From: Schizochytrium sp. CCTCC M209059
Lineage: Eukaryota > Sar > Bigyra > Thraustochytrida > Thraustochytriidae
Direction of reading: 5' to 3'
DNA: 64,000 bases
NCBI GenBank assembly: GCA_000818945.1
Contig: KN805385.1
Coordinates: forward strand, 535,671 to 599,670
Shown: one piece after another, positions 1 to 10,500 of the stretch
How positions within the stretch are numbered: the stretch's first letter is position 1
Layout of the letters: every line of letters starts with the position of its first letter
Position numbers and translations under genes: made by a program
The notes under the pieces: model-generated
The model's input: only the letters and a program-made list of their open reading frames with translations
The model's database searches: none
Told to the model about the DNA's origin: nothing

Positions 1-1743
1 CAGCGCGGGCAGCGCGGGCAGCGCGGGCCCGAGGCGCGGCGGGGCGGCGGCAGGGCCAACGTGCCGCCGGCGCTGCGCCGCGACGAGGAGAACAACGGCA
101 GGGGCGAGGAAAACAAGGAGGAGGAGGACCTGCTGGGCGGCGGCGGCGGCGACGTGGAGAAGGGCGGCGAGCGGGGAGGAGGGAGCGCGGGAGCGAGCGC
201 GGGCGCGGAGGCAGCAGACGCGGACCACGGAGACGCGGACACAGACAGCGTGCCTCCGCACGACGTGGACAGCCCCTCGGGAGAGACCTGGGGCCTCGCG
301 GGGGCCGACCCCGAGACCAAGCGCGGCGCCAAGGAAGACCAGCAGCAAGCAGCACCGCCAGCTTCAGTAGCGGTGGTAGCGGCGACCTCACAAGGAACCG
401 GAAAAGTCGATGAAGAACATGATCATGATGATGATGATGATGATGAAGGAAAAGGAGGAAAAGGAGGAGAAAAACACGACACCGTCCCTGAAGTCCATGT
501 CGCGTCGCGAGATCGGGACACAAGTGCATCGCCAGGGGGCGTGCAAGGCGACAACGTGGACCAGGGAGCTGCCGTGTCGAAGCCGACCCCGAAAACGACT
601 GCAACCAGCTCGAACAGCAACGACACGAACCAGCCGCGACATCTTTCCCAGTCGAACCCACCATCACCGGCGCCCGCGACCATCACCTCATTCTCTACAA
701 CCGCCAGCCTCAACAAGACAACAATGGTGCATCGACCCATCGTCTCGGCCTCGAAGAACAGAAGCCGCCCCATTGAATCCGCCGCAAACATCATGAACGC
801 TCAGGCCATCTCGATGGCTGTCGCCTTCATGCAGCGCCACGACCTTTCCATTGAGAACTTTGCGCGCGAAGTGAACGTTGCAGGCCCAGCCCTTGAAATG
901 TGGCTCTTTAACGGCATCGACGATCCCGCGTCAACGGTGACAAGAACAGTCAAACAGTACATGCTCGAAGAGTCAGAGTTCGAGTACCATCTCGCCACGC
1001 AAGAAAATTGCGAAAGCCTTCGTGCCACGCTCTCGCGACCGCTGCATGCCAAGCATGACGCCTTTGCAGCATCCATCCAGGCGCTGCACTACATTTGGTT
1101 CGGAAGCTCCGAGGACTACATCAAGGACGGGGCCATCGTATCAACTCCCGGCACCGGCAAAGGGTGGAACTTGCACAAGTTTCGGTCCCGTTGCTTTCAT
1201 CCGGGAGAGAATAAGCTGGAGCGCATGTTCTATCTCGAGACAAAACGGTGCTGCGCAACCTTTTTGGATCGCCGAAACAAGTCGCTCGGTGAAGAAGCCT
1301 ACTCCAAGGCGTTGTCGCGGGGCCGAAATGGATTGAAAAGAATACTTAACGCCTTACGAGGGCGTCTTCGCGAAGATGCCGATCCTCTGCGGCCTGTGTG
1401 CCTGCTTCTCGCGACCACACTCAGTTTTGTAGAGTACTGCGACCTTCTGGTTGGCCATCACTCTTTGATTATCGCCGAAACCTGGGACCATATCATGTCG
1501 ACTTGGCGAGAGGTCTTTTACTGTATTACAACGGACCGATTCGTGCCTACATTCTCGCCCGTGATTTTCACCGTCAAGACATCGGAGCCTCCTCTTTGGA
1601 ACTGCCTTCAGGACGTTATCGAGACACTCGACAACGCGTTGGGCGCCATGGAGGCTCGACAAGGGCGCTACAAGTGGACCTTTGCAACATTTGAGGACAT
1701 CACCGATCCTGTGCGGCGATGGCTTACTGTCATTATTTCCTGA
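1..1743 (+). CDS. Unrecognised protein with possible helix-turn-helix; 5' end outside window or start at 724
   Basis: The frame is open from the first base of the window to a TGA at 1741-1743. The first in-frame ATG is at 724, so the gene either starts upstream of the window or uses that ATG. The first ~240 codons are disordered (Gly, Glu, Ala, Asp-rich, with an Asp run from a GAT microsatellite near 424-447). The folded part begins near nucleotide 796. It opens with a segment (AFMQRHDLSIENFAREVNVA) that resembles a lambda-repressor/CUT-like helix-turn-helix, followed by about 250 mostly helical residues (RSRCFHPGENKLERMFYLE, LRPVCLLLATTLSFVEYCDL) that I do not recognise. A DNA-binding role is only a suggestion from the HTH-like segment. 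The gene converges on the SAP-like gene 341 bp downstream. Confidence 0.6.
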   Translation, partial: QRGQRGQRGPEARRGGGRANVPPALRRDEENNGRGEENKEEEDLLGGGGGDVEKGGERGGGSAGASAGAEAADADHGDADTDSVPPHDVDSPSGETWGLAGADPETKRGAKEDQQQAAPPASVAVVAATSQGTGKVDEEHDHDDDDDDEGKGGKGGEKHDTVPEVHVASRDRDTSASPGGVQGDNVDQGAAVSKPTPKTTATSSNSNDTNQPRHLSQSNPPSPAPATITSFSTTASLNKTTMVHRPIVSASKNRSRPIESAANIMNAQAISMAVAFMQRHDLSIENFAREVNVAGPALEMWLFNGIDDPASTVTRTVKQYMLEESEFEYHLATQENCESLRATLSRPLHAKHDAFAASIQALHYIWFGSSEDYIKDGAIVSTPGTGKGWNLHKFRSRCFHPGENKLERMFYLETKRCCATFLDRRNKSLGEEAYSKALSRGRNGLKRILNALRGRLREDADPLRPVCLLLATTLSFVEYCDLLVGHHSLIIAETWDHIMSTWREVFYCITTDRFVPTFSPVIFTVKTSEPPLWNCLQDVIETLDNALGAMEARQGRYKWTFATFEDITDPVRRWLTVIIS

Positions 1744-2084
1744 GAGTCACGCAGCCGTTGACGCTTTCCTCGCTCGCTTTGTGCGTGTGCGCCACGACAA
1801 ACCAGTAAACAGTCATACTATAGGCTACAATGTAAACCACAAGACAGATACCACCGCGAATTGATTGCAAGAAGAGCCTTACATTACTTTTATTCTCAGC
1901 TTGTTTTCTTCATCGTCTCTGGCAGAAAGTCCATCCTTGCTTTCCTTCCTTCCTTCCTTCCTGGAGGAGCCCTCCTTGTCGCCTTCTCTTTCTCCTCTCC
2001 TTCCCTCCACACACACAAACCTTGGCAAAGAGTGTAACGCTGCCCACGCCGCCCAGCGCTTCTCTTGGCCCACGAGCGCGGCTA
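1744..2084. other. Convergent intergenic region with TTCC microsatellite
   Basis: This is the 341-bp space between two converging genes. It holds a pyrimidine-rich stretch with a (TTCC)n run at about 1940-1970. I see no coding frame with protein-like composition. Confidence 0.6.
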
Positions 2085-3766
2085 CTACTGAAGCACGCAC
2101 GAACCCTGCTTGACCTCGCAAGGAGGTTCACGATAGTCTTCGCGCCACTTGCCGCTGCGAAAAAGGAGGTCGAAGAGAGCATTTGACTCGAGACTCTCGA
2201 GCGCCTCGCGCGCAGATCTTGCGAGCTCCGCAGCTTCCGCCGGCGAGGGCGAGGCAGACTTGAAGACCATGCCCCACCCTGCGCGCTGAAGGGAAGCCTC
2301 GGCAAATCTGCGCATGCGTTTCGCTGGAGTTTCAAGCATCTCTTCCTGGTTCTCTTCTTGACGCAACTGCGCTGATTCATCTTTTCGTCGTGGACTCAGA
2401 GCCGGCGTGCTCACAAGGACATCCTCATCGAGCAAAGTGTCACCTTCATTGCTATTTTCTTGTTCCACTGCCTCCACAGCGCGCGCTCGAGAAGCGCGAC
2501 GTCGTCGCGTGGACAAAGGCGTATCTCGGACGGTACGAGGCCCCGTCACGCGCCGCGTTCGCGTGTGGGAGGCACGATTTTCTACTTTTAGTTCTCCTCG
2601 GCCTCCTTCTCCTTTTTCTACCTCTACCGCCTCATGCGGTGATGATGTCGTGGTGTCCTCGACGGACGTGCGCTTGCGCTTGCGCGTCGATCGAGGCGTG
2701 CTCTTCCCGTCTCCGCCAGATTTCGAAGCCGCCATAGCGGCTCGAGGCGGAGATGCCTTGTTTGCTGCATCGCGAAGCGTGTGCGTTTTGTCGGCAAGAA
2801 CCTCTGTCGAGGGCGCCGAACTCGAGTTACTTGCAGCGCTCACGCCAAGGCGGACCAACTCGTCGAGAAGTTCCTCGTGAAAGCAGGCGCGTACTTGACT
2901 CTCAAGTTCGTCTTCGACAATCTTGTACAAAAGCTCCAACTTCTCTTGCTTTTTGCGAGGCGCCTTCATACCGCGAGATTTAATCTCTTCACGCAGCTCC
3001 TTGTCGCTGTACTCCTCCAGCGAGAGCATGTCTTCAACTCTAACAAAACGTCTTCCGAAATCAAAACCGTCGCCAATAAGGCCCTCCGATTCTTTGAGCA
3101 GTGCCTCTTCGAGGGCTGCAATGCGCGCCTTGCGACCCTTTTCAGTCACAAGAATCTTGCGATCCGCAAGCTGCTGGTCTAGCTCCTCGATATACATATC
3201 CACGGGCATCTTCGCCGTCGCGCCGTCGCACACGCAGGCGATCCCCGAATTCCGCATGTTCGCGCGTCGACGCAAGAAAGTTGCGAGCTCGAGCATCGCA
3301 GAAAGTTCTTCGTTGGTGCCTGTGGCACCACTAATGCCAATCTTTTCCAAGTCCCCGCGTAGCTCCGTGTTGAAGCATTCAAGGAGCCTCTTTTTGCTGG
3401 TCTTCAGCTTGGGATCAATACCTCGCGCCTCGAGCTCAATCTTGAAGAGGTCAAACTTGATGCTCGCCGGGTTCGAGACCTTGCGCCGCACTTCGAGGCG
3501 CCGTGATGATGGACTGTCGATTTCGTACTCGTGCACTGCGTCTCATTGTGAACCCGTTAGCCACATTCACATACTATACATCATCTTCGCCGCGCGCAGC
3601 TGCAGGTTACGTGCGACCTGGCTGCTCTCGATGGTCTCTCAATTCGCTTACCTTGGGGCTCCGCGGAAAAGCAAATACCTCGCTTGGCTCTTCGTGGGCG
3701 CTGCCGCATCTTCGCAGAGAACATGGCTACGCCCCCTGGCACCTTGGCCTGCATCTCCGACGCCAT
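2085..3766 (-). CDS. SAP-like domain protein, two exons
   Basis: Exon 2 (3535-2085) has no ATG at its start. Joining it across a GT..AG intron (3651-3536) to an upstream open frame gives an ATG start at 3766 and a 521-residue product. The exon 1 codon break (one base of a codon at 3652) fits exon 2 exactly. Residues ~66-94 (DLFKIELEARGIDPKLKTSK) and ~210-250 (SDKELREEIKSRGMKAPRKK) read as SAP-like helix-extended-helix motifs, a fold used in DNA/RNA-binding nuclear and organellar proteins. A Glu-rich helical stretch lies between them. The second half is a basic, Ser/Thr/Arg-rich disordered tail (STRKRKRTSVEDT) ending in a short helical segment. The N-terminus is basic (MRQRPRRAKRG) and could be nuclear or mitochondrial targeting. 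Exact function is unknown. It is divergently placed to the giant gene, about 770 bp away. Confidence 0.65.
3536..3651 (-). other. Intron of the SAP-like gene (116 bp)
   Basis: Read on the minus strand it begins GTAAGCG directly after CCCCAAG. It contains a perfect CTAAC branch-site motif and ends ACGCAG. It splits a codon after its first base, and the downstream frame continues without a break. Confidence 0.75.
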
Positions 3767-4536
3767 CGCGACGCGCGAGCGGCCCAAGGGCGAGCGTCTC
3801 CGAAGCCGTGTGTAACGAACGAAACGAGAGCGCCAACCCTGCCTCCCTCCCTCCCTTCAGGTTGCTTGGCCACCAATGCAGCTCCGCGCGGCAGCTGCGG
3901 CCGCAGCAACCGCCACACCAGCAGCGGGGCCGCAACCGCAAACTCGCTTTGCGACGCACGCCAAATCTCGCAGAGCCTCCGCGCTCGTCTCGGGCATGCG
4001 CAACGGGTTTGGCAAGGCACTGGCGAGCCAAGCCAAGCCAAGCAAGCCTTGGGCAAGCCGTGGTTAAAGAAACAAACACCAGGCCTATGTGCACTGCAGC
4101 ACATAGAGTGCAAGGAAGACAACGTCCAACTTGACGTGGTGGAGCGAAGACAAATCGAACCGCGGCAAAGGTTGAAAACAACTCGTATACCTCGAACACG
4201 CTCGCAGCGAGAACTGCGATCCAGTCGAGCCCAGCGCAGCGCAGCGTATATACACAAGTCACTGCTTTTTTTCGAGGCCCGAAAAGAAAGCGCGATGGGT
4301 AATGGCAACCTCGTGTTGCGACAGGGGAAAAAAAAAGGAAGAAGAGAAAAGGGGTCTATTCAGAAAAGCTTGCCCGTTGGGCCGGTTTCCTTCAAGCCCA
4401 AAACTTGGGCACAGAGCCTAACGCGCGGACTCGAGCGCGCCAAACAACAAGCGCGCCGAGGTAGATACGTGGAAACGAGGCCGTGGCGCACGACCTTGGC
4501 GCTGGTCGATACTCAGGCGCCACTGCGCTCGAGAAC
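3767..4536. other. Divergent promoter region between SAP-like and giant genes
   Basis: About 770 bp lie between two divergent start codons. A TATA-like GTATATACA occurs near 4246 on the plus strand, after repeated CAGCG units, and an A9 run lies near 4329. An in-frame TAG shortly before 4483 prevents the giant frame from extending further upstream. Several open frames cross this interval on both strands, but they are GC-rich shadows without domain-like composition. Confidence 0.45.
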
Positions 4537-7500
4537 ATGCATGCGCGACGGCCTCGGGCTGTGCGCGGTGGCAGGTCAGACGGGGAGCTGTCGAGCCCGG
4601 AAGCGCGCGGTTGGAATGACGACGACGACGACGACGACGACTACCTCCACAGGAGACGCGGCGAGATCGAAGAAAGCACGGAGCCTCGGAGATATGCGCG
4701 GACCCGCGAGAGGTCCGCGCAGTCGAGGGCGAGCCCAAACCGATTCGAGCATGATCCTTCGCCTCGAGGCCGAAGTCATCGACGCAGCCCGGACAACGAG
4801 ATTTCGTCCCAAGGCGACGCTCCCACCCTCCACGTCGAGATTCACGAAGGAAGACGACTGCGCAGAGTTGTCGAGGCCAGCGACGAGCTTTACCCCTTTG
4901 TCAAAGTAGTCGTTGCGTCAGAGTTCTCGCGCGGAAGACCCGTGGAATGGCAGACATCTGTGAAAATTGGTGACCAACCGCGTTGGAACGAGAGCACGGA
5001 CCTTACTCTCAAAGCAGACCTGGCCGACGACCCTGACTCGACTCTTGCCGTGGAACTATGGGCAGACGAACTAACTGGCCCCAGCAAGCTTGGCTCGAGG
5101 CAGTACAAGCTTGCAAAGCTGCTTGAGCAAGGCTTTGATCGGGCGCTTTGTGCCCTTTCCGACTCCACGGGTCAGCTTCGCATCACTATTCAACCCCAGC
5201 ATCACGCTGCAGGACAAAGTAACGAGAGACGGCGACATGCTCACGGCTCTGGGCGAGAACCACTTGGCATAGAGGCCAAGGCTTCCGATAAAACAACGAT
5301 AGCATCATCATCCCGGCGACGTGAGCGCACTTCGACGCACGAGGACGCACACGACGACCCACTTGCTGCAATTTTTGCCTCGGAAGCTCCAGTCACCTTC
5401 AACAAACTCCCTTCGGTACTTCGCAAAGTCTCGGGAAAACCTATTTTGTCTTCTCAACGTCAGAAAATAGCGACGTTTCAACGCGAACTTGGCGTTCCAA
5501 GTCGAGCCGAATTAACTTTTGAACAGTTCAGAGACCTCTGCGAGCGTCTTGGGATCGCAGCAGACACTTCCATCTCGAGCTCGAGGCGATCTGCGAATAT
5601 CGGTCGCTCGCCAGTACAATCGATGCAGCGCTCCGCAAGTGCTGGCTCCGTTGCCTCCACAGCGTCTGGCGAACTCGAACGTGTTCGGTATCTTTTCGAG
5701 AAGGAACGCAGAGTCACACTCAGTGTAGTTCCTGCTTTACTGCGAAAGTTAACGGGCCGTCCAGTTCCACCTTCACAAAGAGCGCAAACTCGGGACTTCA
5801 TTGTTGGCACGCTTGGTCTCGGGCCTCGCGACGAACTTACGCTGGCCCAATTTGAGGAGCTTTGCGCGAGATTACAAGTTCACGAGAACGTCTCGCGCGA
5901 GTCAAGCGCTCTTCCATCGCGCAAAAGACATACCGAAGGCGCGCACGATGAGACTGCCTCATATGAGACCGGCGATCGCGTCAAGGCGCGTTTCGGCGGC
6001 AAGTCTCGCTGGTATGATGGTCAAATTCGTCAAGCAAATCGCGATGGAACCTTTGACATCGATTACGACGATGGCGACTTTGAGAAAAATGTCGAGGCGA
6101 GCATGATTCAGGCGCTTGAGCCAAGAGCACAGCCAAGGAACCTTGGCCAAAGAAGAGGTAGTAGAGGTAGAGCCGACGGCGTCGATAATGTCACAGTTGA
6201 CTTTCATGTTGGCGACAGGGTTGAGGCCCAGGAATCATTCAGCTTGCAATGGTTGGAGGGTAGCATCCGACGAGCGTATCGTGATGGGACTTTCGATGTT
6301 GGGTTCGATGATGGAGAGATTATTCGAAAGGCTTCTGTTGATAAAATACGTCCCATCAATGAATCACGGACGGAAAGTCAAAGAGGCCCTCGCTCCCCGG
6401 GAGTCTCCTCTCTGGACTCTGGTATGAACGACTCTAGCTCGCTCATACAGGATATCTTTGAGAAGGAAAAACGCGTCACGGTCAGCAACGTATCAAATGT
6501 TCTCCGCAAAATTACGGGCAAACCAGTGTTGAGTTCACAGCGAAGGGCAATTCAAGCATTTGCGCGATCTAATGGGATTGGGCCCCGCGATGTCTTTGAC
6601 TTGATACTCTTTGAAGAACTTTGCGCAGAACTCGGCATTCGCCCTGCCTCCTCAGGCGCACGCGGGGGCGCCTCAAGAGGCCAGGCACAAAACCGCTTCG
6701 AAAATGATGAGATTTCAGATGGGGCAATCCCCTCCTTTGCTCGTGGCCAAAAAGTGCAAGCAAAGTTTGGCGGCAAATCCAAATGGTACAATGGTACCAT
6801 CGTGCGCGTGCATCCGAATGGGACCCTCGACATCAACTATGACGATGGTGACAAGGAGCGGGGGGTCTCTCCACGACTGGTACGCAGCGTACAAGATCAC
6901 GACAACTATGTGATCGAAGACAATCCTGCGCGAGAACGCAACTCTTCGCGGAGACGCACAACGCGATTTCAAGACGAGAATTTGCAAGATTCTCAATCGA
7001 AATCTGAGGCGATTCAACTCTTTAATGCGACCCCCCGGGTTACTGCGAGCAATGTCTCTTCCTTACTTCGAAAGCTTACCAACAAACCGATTCTCGCCTC
7101 GCAGCGTCAACAAGTTGCAAGTTTCGTTCGTAAGCAGGGCCTTGGTCCGCGGGACCAGTTTTCGGAAGAACTCTTTCTCGAGCTTTGCGAAGAGATGGGT
7201 GCCCTCGGACCGAGCGCAGATGACGAAGCCGTATCTCCTCAAGACGAGACAAGCTTCAAGCGTGGCGACAAGGTTGAAGCTCGTTTTGGCGGCAAGTCGA
7301 AATGGTACAAGGGCACAATTGTACGCGTCCATGCAAGCGGCGCCTGTGACATCGACTATGATGATGGTGACGCCGAGCGCCGCGTTGCACCGCACCTCAT
7401 TCGCTCTTTGACAACGCCTTCACGAAGCAGATCGCCACGACGAGATGTTCTTGACTCGGAAACGGACGTCGAGCCCGGCTTTAAGCGCGGCGACAAGGTT

Positions 7501-10500
7501 GAAGCTCGTTTTGGCGGCAAGTCGAAATGGTACAAGGGCACAATTGTACGCGTCCATGCAAGCGGCGCCTGTGACATCGACTATGATGATGGTGACGCCG
7601 AGCGCCGCGTTGCGCCGCATCTTATTCGCTCTTTGACAACGCCTTCACGAAGCAGATCGCCACGACGAGATGTTCTTGACTCGGAAACGGACGTCGAGCC
7701 CGGCTTTAAGCGCGGCGACAAGGTTGAAGCTCGTTTTGGCGGCAAGTCGAAATGGTACAAGGGCACAATTGTACGCGTCCATGCAAGCGGCGCCTGTGAC
7801 ATCGACTATGATGATGGTGACGCCGAGCGCCGCGTTGCGCCGCATCTTATTCGCTCTTTGACAACGCCTTCACGAAGCAGATCGCCACGACGAGATGTTC
7901 TTGACTCGGAAACGGACGTCGAGCCCGGCTTTAAGCGCGGCGACAAGGTTGAAGCTCGTTTTGGCGGCAAGTCGAAATGGTACAAGGGCACAATTGTGCG
8001 CGTCCATGCAAGTGGCGCCTGCGATATCGACTACGATGATGGAGATGCCGAACGCCGCGTTGCGCCGCATCTTGTTCGCTCTTTGACAACGCCTTCTCGA
8101 AGCCGCTCGCCACGACGAGATGTTCTTGACTCGGAAACGGACGCCGAGCCCGGCTTTAAGCGCGGGGATAAGGTTGAAGCCCGCTTTGGCGGCAAGTCGA
8201 AATGGTACAAGGGCACGATTGTGCGCGTCCATGCAAGTGGCGCCTGCGATATCGACTACGATGATGGAGATGCCGAACGCCGCGTTGCGCCGCATCTTGT
8301 TCGCTCTTTGACAACGCCTTCACGAAGCCGATCGCCACGACGAGATGTTCTGGACTCGGAGACCGATGTCGAGCCCGGTTTTAAGCGCGGGGACAAGGTT
8401 GAAGCTCGTTTTGGCGGCAAGTCGAAATGGTACAAGGGCACGATTGTGCGCGTCCATGCAAGTGGCGCCTGCGATATAGACTACGATGATGGAGATGCCG
8501 AACGTCGTGTCGCTCCGCATCTTATTCGTACATCAGTTGCTTCTCGTTCACGCTCTCGATCGCGGTCGCCGCGTCGCGAGCCGAGCGATTCGGAGACAGA
8601 TGCGGGTCCTTCTTTCAGGCGTGGGGACAAGGTTGAGGCTCGCTTTGGTGGCAAGTCGAAATGGTACAAGGGTACGATTGTGCGTGTCCATGCAAGTGGC
8701 GCCTGTGATATCGACTACGATGATGGAGATGCGGAGCGTCGCGTTGCTCCGCATCTTATTCGCGCGTCGAACATATCTCGTTCTCGCTCTCGATCGAGGT
8801 CGCCGCGTCGCGAGCCGACCGATTCGGAGACAGATGCAGGTTCTTCTTTCAAGCGCGGCGACAAGGTTGAGGCCCGCTTTGGTGGCAAGTCGAAATGGTA
8901 CAAGGGTACGATCGTGCGTGTTCACGCAAGTGGCGCCTGTGACATCAACTATGATGATGGCGATGCGGAGCGTCACGTCGCACCAAATCTCATTCGATCA
9001 GTGTCAAATTCTCGAAGTCGATCGAAGCAAGGCAACGCAAGTGCCGAAGACCGACTCCGATATCTCTTCGATCGTGAATCGCAAGATGTGACCCTTGGCA
9101 CTGCAGGCGAGCTTTTGCGTAAATTCTCCGGCCGTGCCCTGTCTTCAGCAGAACGAAGACAGATGATGAACATGGTCCGACAGCAGGGTTTGCGACCACG
9201 AGACCCAATTGAGTTTGCGCAATTGGTCGACATATGTCGGGAGCTAGGCCTTTTGGAAGGGAGTAGTGCGGAGGAGGACCATCCACAAAGCGACGACTTG
9301 AGGGAAGGAGACCGAGTCGAAGCAAAATTCGGAGGTGGGGCAAAGTTTTATACCGGTCAAATCGTACGCGTTAACCGTGATGGAACGTACAACATCGACT
9401 ATGATGATGGCGACTCGGAGCGCCATGTAGACCCTTCTCTCGTACGCTCTCTTGATTCGAAAGCCCGATCTTCTCCTCGGCGATCACGTGTAAGCTCCCG
9501 TTCAAGATCTCGGTCTCGGTCCCGGTCTCCGCGAAGGTCACGATCACCTCGAAGGGAAGGAAGTGAGGAGTCTTCCTCGGAGCAGAGTGACTCATTTGAA
9601 AAGGGCCAGACCGTGGAGGCCAAGTACGGAGGCGGTTCAGTGTGGTATCAAGGACGAATCACCGCCGTGAACCGCGATGGAACGTTTGCCATCGCTTATG
9701 ACGATGGCGATAAAGAGAATAGGGTTCAGGCGCGCCTCATTCGCGCGGTAAAATCATCTCGGGGAGCAGGCAGCAAGTCTTCTCTATCAAAGAATGCCAG
9801 AGTCAAGGCGCGTTTCAAGGGCTTTGCAGAATATTACACGGGCAAAATCACGGCAGTGAACCGAAATGGAACGTTTGCAGTGGCCTTTGACGACGGCGAT
9901 TTCGATGACCAAGTTATTCGAGCAAACATTGAGCTGCTGGACGAAGGCCCGGCGGCCAGCCGAAAATCGGCGGATGATGGTCAACTGAAGCGCTTCAAGT
10001 ACGTGTTTGATCGCGAAGCCAAAGTCACGCCAGGAACGGCGGCAGAAGTAATTCGCAAAGTGACTGGAACAGCTCTTAGCTCCGAGCAGCGCAAACAAGC
10101 ATACATGTTCTGCAAGCGTAAAGGATTCTCGTCCGCTAAAGCTCTTAGCTTTGGTGAATTCAAGAGTATCTGCATCGATCTTGGGGTACTTGACGAGAGT
10201 AGCAGCGAGGAGAGCGAGGAGAGCTCGACTGAGCGACACGGAACCAGGAGGCGGAGTCGAAGCCCTCGGGGTGGCAGGAGCCCTCGTCGAAGTCGGAGCC
10301 CTCGAGGAAAAGAGCCTAGCAAGTCGTCCGAATTTGTCGTGGGCGATCGCGTAAAAGCACAGTTCGGGACCGGCACTGCGTGGTACCCGGGACAGATTGT
10401 TCGCGTGCATCGAAACGGCTGCGTGGACATCGACTACGACGACGGTGACAAGGAACAGAACAAATCACCATCTTTAGTTCGCTCGCTAAATGCGAACTCA

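Noticed and set aside
3503..4909. 468-codon plus-strand frame across the divergent promoter
   Set aside because: It overlaps the giant gene's start in a different frame and has no domain-like segments or consistent composition.
7356..8976. Repeated antisense and alternative-frame open frames in the Tudor array
   Set aside because: They recur with the 225-bp period and are simply shadows of the repeat units.
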